From Mucispirillum schaedleri ASF457 (GTDB lineage Bacteria; Chrysiogenota; Deferribacteres; Deferribacterales; Mucispirillaceae), in assembly GCF_000487995.2 (NCBI RefSeq), contig NZ_CP097562.1:248001-312000 (forward strand): 64,000 nucleotides of DNA, read 5' to 3'. The notes under the pieces are model-generated. The model was not told the origin of the DNA, searched no databases, and saw only the letters and a list, made by a program, of their open reading frames with translations. Made by a program: the position numbers and the translations under genes. Numbering within the stretch: the first letter of the stretch is position 1; each line of letters begins with the position of its first letter. Below, piece after piece: positions 55,295 to 62,405 of this stretch.

Positions 55295-57509
55295 AATACT
55301 ACTTTTTTTTATATCCATATTCTTTTATCACATTAATGCTTTTGCTCAAATTAATAATACAGATATTTCCTATATACTTGAAGCTGACCAGGTAACACAG
55401 GTTGGTGAAAATATGTATGAAGCTGTAGGTAATGTTGTGCTAAAAGCAAAAGGATTAACCATTACAGCAGAAAAAGTTATGTATAACTCTGCAACGACAG
55501 AAGTTCAGGCTGATGGGAATGTAAAAATAGAAAGTCCTGAGCAAAAATTAGAAGCTGGGAAAATAGTATATAATCTTAATGCAGAAACAGGAACTGCTGA
55601 GGATATTCAAGGCTTTTTAGCCCCTTTTAACTATTTATGTGCCAAAAATATGAATAAAACAGGTCCTACAACATTTACTGTAACAGATGCTAAAATTTCA
55701 GCATGCTCTGGCAGTGTGCCAGAATGGTCTCTTTCAATGTATGAAGGTAAACTTAATATTGATGGATATATGCAGCTAAATCATGCAACAGTTAATATAT
55801 ATGACAGTCCTTTTATTTATGTCCCAAAATTTTTCTATCCTGTATCATCTAACAAGAAAACAGGGTTTTTAATGCCTAATATTGGCTATGATGAAACAAT
55901 GGGTGCTATTGGTAATTTTCAATATTTTATTGCACCTGATATAAACTATGATTTTACTATAGGGCTTGGGCTTTACTCTGAAAGAGGTGTGCAGGAGCAG
56001 TTTGAAGCAAGATATGCTCATTCAGAAGAAAGTAAATTTTATTTTGCTGCAGAACATATTAAAGATTTCGGTTCAGAAGCAGATATGCAGTCACGCTGGC
56101 GTGCTACATTTAAAAATCAGTATATTCCAGTTAATAATTTATACATTAATTTAAATGGAGATTATGTTTCTGACTATCTTTATATAAGAGATTATGATGA
56201 CTACTCTATTTCTATGTTTAATAAAAAAAACTATCAGAATATGTTTTTTGGTGAATTGAAACTTAAATATGTAAATGATTATATTGATACTCAAATATTT
56301 TATAGAAGAGATATGCTTTATAGAGATACTACAACAGGCTATACACAAAATCAGCTTGTTAGAATGCCTTCTATAAGAGTAAATAAAATTGTAAAAGAAA
56401 TCCCTTATGTATTTTTAGAATATGATTTATCATACGACAGGTTAGTTTCAAAAAATACTCAATATTATTATACTTCTTTAAATAAACCAAAAGATGAAAC
56501 AGAATGGGCAATGAATAGATTTGGTGCTTATGGCAGGCTGTATGTTCCAATAGATGCAAAATTTTTAACAATTACCCCTTCTGCATATATTGGATACATT
56601 AGATGGCAGGACAGCTCACTTCCATTTAACTTTAATGATTATTACAGCCCAGATTTTGGAGGCATATATACATTAAATGACAGCACTGCAGAAAAATACT
56701 GGGGTGGAGCTGATTTAACATTGACAGTAAAAGAAATATATAAAGATTATGGAATATTCAGGCACTCTATACAAAATAATATCACTCTTTCATATTCTCC
56801 AAAATTAAAACATCCCACAGTTAATACTATTACAAACTACCCTAACCTGCTTTTTAATGATGTTACTTCATATCAAAGCTCTATTTCTTATGAATTTATA
56901 ACATCTTTAATAGGTAAAGGATGGAATGTTGAATTTAAAGCTGAACAAGGCTATGATTTTATGGCAGAAAAAAATAATGTGCTCCCACTTAAATTAAAAT
57001 TAAAAGCAAGTGTATTAGGATATTTAACAAATTCTACAGAGCTTAATTATAAACATACTGGAGAATTTGAAGAAAACGAACCAAAAATCCAATATTTTTC
57101 AAATACTACAACACTTAGATTTTTTAAATATTTTTTTGTAACAGGCTCCTATACTTATAATGGAGCTGTTTATAAAAATATAACATCAAATACTTATAAT
57201 ACAACTGCACAGATATCTTCAGGTATAAATATATGGCGTATTGTTTTACAGGGCTATTATAACTGGAGTGGGTATAATACAGATATGAGTTTTAATGGCT
57301 TAATTCCAAAAAGCTATGGTGGATCTGTTTTATATAATGCAGAATGCTGGAGTCTTGGATTAAATGCTGAAATTACAAATTCCATAGTGAACTCTATTGA
57401 TGGAAGATATAATAAAAATGACATTAAATTCTTCCTTTTATTTAGTTTAAGAGGTCTAGGTGACAGTAATATTCAAGTCTTTTCTATAAATCAGGAAGAA
57501 CCTATTTAG
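55284..57509 (+). CDS. lptD: LPS-assembly protein LptD
   Basis: Outer-membrane translocon that inserts LPS with LptE. 741 aa: signal peptide (MKYKILLFFISIFFYHINAF, cleavage near FAQ), a periplasmic OstA/LptA-like beta-jellyroll (ILEADQVTQVGENMYEAVGNV, residues about 24-45), then a long beta-barrel rich in aromatic residues. ATG55284 is preferred because the signal peptide begins there; the ATG at 55272 would add MAAE. Start overlaps folC by 11 bp. No lptE seen. Confidence 0.93.
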   Translation: MKYKILLFFISIFFYHINAFAQINNTDISYILEADQVTQVGENMYEAVGNVVLKAKGLTITAEKVMYNSATTEVQADGNVKIESPEQKLEAGKIVYNLNAETGTAEDIQGFLAPFNYLCAKNMNKTGPTTFTVTDAKISACSGSVPEWSLSMYEGKLNIDGYMQLNHATVNIYDSPFIYVPKFFYPVSSNKKTGFLMPNIGYDETMGAIGNFQYFIAPDINYDFTIGLGLYSERGVQEQFEARYAHSEESKFYFAAEHIKDFGSEADMQSRWRATFKNQYIPVNNLYINLNGDYVSDYLYIRDYDDYSISMFNKKNYQNMFFGELKLKYVNDYIDTQIFYRRDMLYRDTTTGYTQNQLVRMPSIRVNKIVKEIPYVFLEYDLSYDRLVSKNTQYYYTSLNKPKDETEWAMNRFGAYGRLYVPIDAKFLTITPSAYIGYIRWQDSSLPFNFNDYYSPDFGGIYTLNDSTAEKYWGGADLTLTVKEIYKDYGIFRHSIQNNITLSYSPKLKHPTVNTITNYPNLLFNDVTSYQSSISYEFITSLIGKGWNVEFKAEQGYDFMAEKNNVLPLKLKLKASVLGYLTNSTELNYKHTGEFEENEPKIQYFSNTTTLRFFKYFFVTGSYTYNGAVYKNITSNTYNTTAQISSGINIWRIVLQGYYNWSGYNTDMSFNGLIPKSYGGSVLYNAECWSLGLNAEITNSIVNSIDGRYNKNDIKFFLLFSLRGLGDSNIQVFSINQEEPI

Positions 57510-57576
57510 AAGATTTATTGCAAATAATAAAAAAATATGATATAGTGAAAAAAAATGTGTATTATACAGGAATAAT

Positions 57577-58629
57577 ATGAAAAAAATAATAACAATCATA
57601 ATATTAATTACTGCAATATTTTATACTTCTGAAAGTTATGCATATAATGTTACTGTCATTGGTAAAGCAACTATTAAAAATTTACGGCTTAGAGATGCTT
57701 ATTACAGTGCATTATATAATGCAAAGATTTCTTCTATACGCTGGTATTATAAAGAAAATAAAATTACAGATATGGAAGTAAATGATGATTTCTTTAAATT
57801 TATAAGAAGTTATTCTATTTTAGAGCAGAATATTGAAGACAATACAACTGTTACTGTTAAATTAAAAATTGACCTTGATGATGCTGCATTAAAAGATGCA
57901 AGACTTTTATTAAATCAGTATGCTGATTCTACTGTATATATATACAGGGGTATAGATGATACAATACTTCCTGCAAAACAAATTCAAAATACTATTACTA
58001 ATACTCTTTCATCAAAACAGTTTTCTTTAGCAGAACAGGCTTTATTTTTAGGAAAAATAGATGATATATATGATGAAAAGAAAATAAACAAAGCATTTCG
58101 TGAAGTAAACAGTGCTTCTTTAATTATGTTTGATTTTAGAATTATTAATAATATTGAAGATTTTAAAGAGCCTGATAATATATGTGAAGTAGAAACAACA
58201 GTAACTATTGTAAATAAAAAAAATAACAGCAAAACAATACAAATAGTTACAGGAAACGATAATAATAATATTATTAAATGTTATAATAATGCTGTAAAAG
58301 AAGCTGCAACTGATACTGTTGCTTATGTAAGGGATAATATTATACAGCTTCCAGAAACAGCTACAAAACTGCAAAAATATAATATCAATTTTGTTAATGC
58401 AAGTAATCTGGTATTAACAAAAAATATTATAGATACTCTTTCTCAAAGAGGACTTATTAAATCATATAAAACAGTTTCCTACTCACATAAAAATGTTGTT
58501 TTTGAAGTAGATTCTTACTTTTCTACAGAAGATTTAAGCAGAAAAATACAAGAATTAAATTTTCCAAAACAACCTAATAAAATAGAGTTTAATGATAGAA
58601 AACTAATACTAGATTTTTCAGTTGAATAA
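57577..58629 (+). CDS. Unknown secreted protein (FlgT-N-like start)
   Basis: 350 aa with a signal peptide (about 1-22, ending SYAYN). The N-terminal part VTVIGKATIKNLRLRDAYYSALYNA resembles the pattern of FlgT/LPP20-type domains in which a glycine-alanine segment precedes paired helices. The middle and C-terminal parts (about 120-350) show no motif I recognise. No lipobox. It follows lptD by 67 bp and precedes a DHH phosphoesterase. A role in flagellar or outer-membrane biogenesis would be a guess. Confidence 0.65.
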   Translation: MKKIITIIILITAIFYTSESYAYNVTVIGKATIKNLRLRDAYYSALYNAKISSIRWYYKENKITDMEVNDDFFKFIRSYSILEQNIEDNTTVTVKLKIDLDDAALKDARLLLNQYADSTVYIYRGIDDTILPAKQIQNTITNTLSSKQFSLAEQALFLGKIDDIYDEKKINKAFREVNSASLIMFDFRIINNIEDFKEPDNICEVETTVTIVNKKNNSKTIQIVTGNDNNNIIKCYNNAVKEAATDTVAYVRDNIIQLPETATKLQKYNINFVNASNLVLTKNIIDTLSQRGLIKSYKTVSYSHKNVVFEVDSYFSTEDLSRKIQELNFPKQPNKIEFNDRKLILDFSVE

Positions 58630-58643
58630 AAACAGGATTTTTT

Positions 58644-59633
58644 ATGATTAACAAATTACTAGAAGCAGTAAAATCAAAAAGAAAAGTTTTAATTCAGACT
58701 CACAATAACCCAGACCCTGATACTATTGCTGCAGCTTTTGCATTAAAAAACTTACTTACTGCTACATTAAAAAAACGCGTAACAATAGCATATATGGGAG
58801 TTATTGGACGAGCAGAAAACAAAGAGTTTGTAAAACTCTGTAAAATTGATATGCACTATATAACTAAATTAAATTTAGCAAGATATGATTATCTTATATT
58901 AGTTGATACTCAGCCTGGTGCCGGCAATATTTATGAAACAGGTCAAAGGCTTCCTGATGCAGTTATAGACCACCATAACCTTCGCACAATATCTACAACA
59001 GTTCCATTTAATGATATTAGAACCAACTATGGCTCTACATCAACTATTATTGCTGAATATTATAAAGAATTAGGAATTACTCCTGATATTAATACTGCAA
59101 CAGCTTTATATTATGGTATAAAAACAGATACTTTTGGTGCAGGCAGAGGCAATACTCAGGCAGATATGGATATGATAAGCTATGTATTCCCAAATGCTTC
59201 TTTTGCTAAACTTAATAAAATAGAAACACCAGAACTGCCAAGATATTATTTTAAAACTATCCGTAAAGCAGTAGGACAGGCAATTATATATAACGATTTA
59301 ATTTTTTGTGATTTAGAAGAAGTTAGAAATGCCGATTTAATAGCAGAAATTTCAGACTATCTTCTTAGAATGCGTGAAATTAAATCATCTTTTGTTGTAG
59401 GAAGAATTGACCAAACATGCTACTTTTCTATCCGCAATAAAACAAGTAAAAAAGCAGTTGGAACAATAGCATTATCCATTGTTAGAGGCATAGGATATGG
59501 CGGAGGACATATGAAATCTGCCGGTGGTCAAATACCTTTAAAATCAAAAACTTATGAGCAGATAATTGAAATATTAAAATCTAGACTTTTAAAAAAGCTA
59601 GGTATTAAAAATGCTGAAGAAAAGCAAATATAA
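58644..59633 (+). CDS. DHH-family phosphoesterase (NrnA-like)
   Basis: 329 aa. DHH motifs: [17 protein letters not shown] (I), VDTQPGAGN (II), VIDHHNLRT (III), and [12 protein letters not shown] (IV). The C-terminal DHHA1 domain has [19 protein letters not shown]. Relatives degrade nano-RNA and 3'-phosphoadenosine 5'-phosphate or cyclic dinucleotides; the sequence does not tell which. No CBS or DRTGG domain. It ends 10 bp before the rubredoxin start. Confidence 0.9.
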   Translation: MINKLLEAVKSKRKVLIQTHNNPDPDTIAAAFALKNLLTATLKKRVTIAYMGVIGRAENKEFVKLCKIDMHYITKLNLARYDYLILVDTQPGAGNIYETGQRLPDAVIDHHNLRTISTTVPFNDIRTNYGSTSTIIAEYYKELGITPDINTATALYYGIKTDTFGAGRGNTQADMDMISYVFPNASFAKLNKIETPELPRYYFKTIRKAVGQAIIYNDLIFCDLEEVRNADLIAEISDYLLRMREIKSSFVVGRIDQTCYFSIRNKTSKKAVGTIALSIVRGIGYGGGHMKSAGGQIPLKSKTYEQIIEILKSRLLKKLGIKNAEEKQI

Positions 59634-59643
59634 GGAGGAATAT

Positions 59644-59808
59644 ATGAAAAAATATGTTTGCAATGTATGCGGATGGATTTATGACCCTGCTGTTGGAATA
59701 CCAGAGGATGGAATAGCTCCCGGCACTGCATTTGAAGATTTACCAGATGACTGGGTATGCCCACAGTGTTTTGTAGGTAAAGATGAATTTTCTCCACTGG
59801 AAGATTAA
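59644..59808 (+). CDS. Rubredoxin
   Basis: 54-aa one-electron carrier with the FeCys4 centre: Cys6, Cys9 ([10 protein letters not shown]) and Cys39, Cys42 ([11 protein letters not shown]). Canonical, complete rubredoxin. I chose ATG59644 because a strong AAGGAGGA (59631-59638) lies 5 nt before; an in-frame start at 59611 would merely overlap the DHH gene. Likely a role in oxygen or peroxide detoxification. It is the last gene of the operon. Confidence 0.97.
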   Translation: MKKYVCNVCGWIYDPAVGIPEDGIAPGTAFEDLPDDWVCPQCFVGKDEFSPLED

Positions 59809-59841
59809 TCTATCAAGTAAATTTTTTATAAAAATGTAACT

Positions 59842-59874
59842 GAGACTGCCTGAAAATACTTTTTCAGCAGTCTC
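59842..59874 (+). terminator. Long hairpin after rubredoxin
   Basis: GAGACTG pairs with CAGTCTC, and inside it CTGAAAA pairs with TTTTCAG, with one bulged C and a 4-nt loop: 14 bp in all. No T-run follows on the + strand (CCCCTTA), so it may act as a transcript 3' end stabiliser or a Rho-assisted terminator. Confidence 0.7.
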
Positions 59875-60106
59875 CCCTTATATTATAACTATATTTGCAG
59901 CATTTAATATAAATATATCAAAAAACAAATTTGGATATATAATATTACAATTTTGATTTGTCAGATGAAATCAATATAACTATAATAAATAGTATGATAT
60001 TGTCTTAAATAATCTGCAATTTATAGAATATATATATCTTAACAATAAAGTTTTAAATAGTTCATAATTTTTATTTATTAGAATTGCAGAGAATAATATA
60101 TTAAAT

Positions 60107-60149
60107 TATCTAGTTTTTAGATACTTCGCCTTTCGGCTCAGTAAGACCT
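60107..60149 (+). repeat. Extra right-end half of the TIR element
   Basis: A 43-nt stretch identical, without mismatch, to 60243-60285. It starts TATCTAGTTTTTAGATA (itself a hairpin), continues CTTCGCCTTTCGGC (a second small hairpin) and ends CAGTAAGACCT. No left end precedes it, so the full arrangement is right-left-right. Confidence 0.85.
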
Positions 60150-60166
60150 GCAGTTTTCACAATATA

Positions 60167-60285
60167 AGTCATTTTGAGCCTGATTTTTAAAGGCGAAAAA
60201 TCTATATTATATATTTTACAATAGTGTATGAAATATTTAAAGTATCTAGTTTTTAGATACTTCGCCTTTCGGCTCAGTAAGACCT
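60167..60285 (+). repeat. Dispersed TIR element, copy C
   Basis: 119 bp: left end AGTCATTTTGAGCC and AAAGGCGAAAAATCTA; right end TTAGATACTTCGCC then GGCTCAGTAAGACC. The reverse complement of the right end matches the left end at most positions. Same element as at 13301-13418 and 28541-28664. It lies between convergent rubredoxin and BspA-like genes. Confidence 0.82.
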
Positions 60286-60349
60286 AGTTTATTTTAAACT
60301 CTCTTGATATATTCATTATAATTAATCTAATTGTTTGAACAAGTCAACT

Positions 60350-62395
60350 TTATTCATACCATTTTGGTTTTGGTATTTTTGTGCCATTAAGCATACAGTA
60401 TGTGTCTACACTGCCTTTTTCTATATCCCAGCTGTTAAGGTTATATCTAAATGATTTTGCATCTTCTAAAAACCACGACAATCTTTTTATACTTTTTGGT
60501 TTCCAGTTGCTTAAATCTTGATTAAAATGCTTGGCACCACTAAACATAGAACTCATCTCTGTAACCTTTGATACATCCCAGTCGCCAATATATTGATTAA
60601 AACTTTCTGCTTCCTCAAATAAACTATGCATATTTTTGACTTTTGAAGTATTCCAATTATTTAACGGTTGATTAAAAGATTTATTTCTAAAAAACATAGA
60701 TTTTAAAGATGTTGCATTTGATATGTCCCAGTCATTAAGTGGCTGGTTGAATGAAGCTGCTTCTCCAAACATTCCTGTAAAGTTTGTTACTTTAGATACA
60801 TTCCAGCTGCTGATATTTTGGTTAAAAGCATTATTGTTGTAAAACATTGATTCCATATTAGTAACTTTACTGGTATTCCAATTATTTAGTGGCTTATTAA
60901 AAGACATGCTTTGAAACATTCTTGACATATTTTTTACTTTTGATGTATTCCAAGAATTAATATCCATATTAAATTTTTCTGCCAACAAAAATAAACAATA
61001 CATACTTTCTACATTTGAAGTATCCCACTTATCTAAGGGTTGATTAAATTCTCTAGCACAAAAAAACATCATGCTTATATCTTTTACATTTGATATATCC
61101 CAGTTATTGATATTTTGGTTAAAAGCAGTTTCTTGAAACATGCCATCCATATATTTTACTTTTGATGTATTCCACATACTAATATCATGGTTAAAGTTTC
61201 TGCTAAAAGCAAACATGTGGCTCATATTTTCTACATGACTTGTATCCCATGTTTCTAATCCATCAAAATTCCTGTTACAGTGAAGAAATAAAACTGATAA
61301 ATCATTAATATTGGAAATATCAATATCTGCTAATGATACATTTTTATCCCTGACAAGCATCATTAATTCCATTTTAGTTTTAGGTATATATTTATCGTTT
61401 TCTCTTTCTGGTGTTTTTATCCATGCAGGAACAGTAGGACAGTTTTCAAATTTTATATATCTGCATAGTTTTTCAGGATCTAGAAAATTATACATTTTTT
61501 CATTGGATTTTCTATAATCCTTATTTATACTGCTGGTATCCCAGTTATCTATATTTTGTTTAAAGCTTTCTGCTCCGTCAAACATTCCAACCATACATAA
61601 TACATTTGAAGTGTTCCATGAGCCTATATCTTGATTAAACTTTGACGCATTTTTAAACATATAACTCATATTTATAACATTTGATGTATCCCAGTCACTT
61701 ATATCCACATTAAAATCTTTTGAATCTGCAAACATATATCCCATATCTTTTACATTTGATACATCTAAACTGCTTATCCATTTAAAAAGAGGACTATCAT
61801 CGCTAATCTCACTAAAATCAAAGCCATAAAACATTTCGTCCATATATTCTACATGGCTTGTATCCCAGCGGTCTATGCCGCCATAATCTGTTCTACATAC
61901 TTCGTCATAATGAAAAACATTATCATAATCATCATAATAATCTAATCTCATAGTTTTTGTCTTATGCATGTCCTTAAACAAGCCTGACAAGTCTTTTATT
62001 TGTGAAATATCAATATCACCTAAATATTGTCTTTTAAGAGTTATAAGTTTCCTTAATTCATTTTTATTTTTGGGAGTAATTATTACACCTTTACTTTTTA
62101 GAGAGTTTGTTTTTCTGTTAAACATACTGTTAATAATAGTATCAAGTTTTTGACCTTTTGCATATCTTGATACTATTCTGTATATATAATCTCTGTCTGA
62201 ATTTTTTGCAGTTCTACCTGCATACAAAGCTGTATCATCAGCATATTCTATTTCTAAATCTTGTAAAGCACTTTCAGCCTGACATATAACATTGCTATCT
62301 ACTTCAGCACCATCTCTAATAGCCTGAATTACTAAATCAACATCATGGTCCATTACAGCCTGCACCAGCTTCGCCTGTAAATCACTCTTACTCAT
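60350..62395 (-). CDS. BspA-family (DUF285) repeat protein without signal peptide
   Basis: 681 aa. About 16 copies of a roughly 24-residue repeat of the type WNTSKVxNMxxMFxxAxxFNQ, as in BspA-like surface proteins of gut bacteria. Two separate caps, at about 107-140 (TPKNKNELRKLI ... DIDISQIKDLSGLF) and 338-370 (PKTKMELMMLV ... DIDISNINDLSVLF), show two solenoids in tandem. Residues 6-34 (LQAKLVQAVMDHDVDLVIQA) resemble an ankyrin repeat. There is no signal peptide and no sorting or anchor motif, so export, if any, is by another route. GAGAGGT precedes the ATG, 10 nt after the upstream gene's stop. Confidence 0.85.
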   Translation of the reverse strand: MSKSDLQAKLVQAVMDHDVDLVIQAIRDGAEVDSNVICQAESALQDLEIEYADDTALYAGRTAKNSDRDYIYRIVSRYAKGQKLDTIINSMFNRKTNSLKSKGVIITPKNKNELRKLITLKRQYLGDIDISQIKDLSGLFKDMHKTKTMRLDYYDDYDNVFHYDEVCRTDYGGIDRWDTSHVEYMDEMFYGFDFSEISDDSPLFKWISSLDVSNVKDMGYMFADSKDFNVDISDWDTSNVINMSYMFKNASKFNQDIGSWNTSNVLCMVGMFDGAESFKQNIDNWDTSSINKDYRKSNEKMYNFLDPEKLCRYIKFENCPTVPAWIKTPERENDKYIPKTKMELMMLVRDKNVSLADIDISNINDLSVLFLHCNRNFDGLETWDTSHVENMSHMFAFSRNFNHDISMWNTSKVKYMDGMFQETAFNQNINNWDISNVKDISMMFFCAREFNQPLDKWDTSNVESMYCLFLLAEKFNMDINSWNTSKVKNMSRMFQSMSFNKPLNNWNTSKVTNMESMFYNNNAFNQNISSWNVSKVTNFTGMFGEAASFNQPLNDWDISNATSLKSMFFRNKSFNQPLNNWNTSKVKNMHSLFEEAESFNQYIGDWDVSKVTEMSSMFSGAKHFNQDLSNWKPKSIKRLSWFLEDAKSFRYNLNSWDIEKGSVDTYCMLNGTKIPKPKWYE

Positions 62396-62405
62396 ATCAT
62401 ACCTC

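Larger units (their letters stand above)
59809..60349. other. 541-bp non-coding gap between convergent genes
   Basis: Contains the terminator hairpin at 59842-59874 and the repeat units at 60107-60149 and 60167-60285. The remaining 59875-60106 is A/T-rich with no open frame, RNA gene or other structure that I can recognise. Confidence 0.7.

Noticed and set aside
57510-57576. Terminator after lptD
   Set aside because: Only A/T runs; no stem of useful length precedes a T-run.
59611-59643. Rubredoxin with an 11-residue N-terminal extension
   Set aside because: The strong AAGGAGGA fits ATG59644, and canonical rubredoxins begin MKKYVC.
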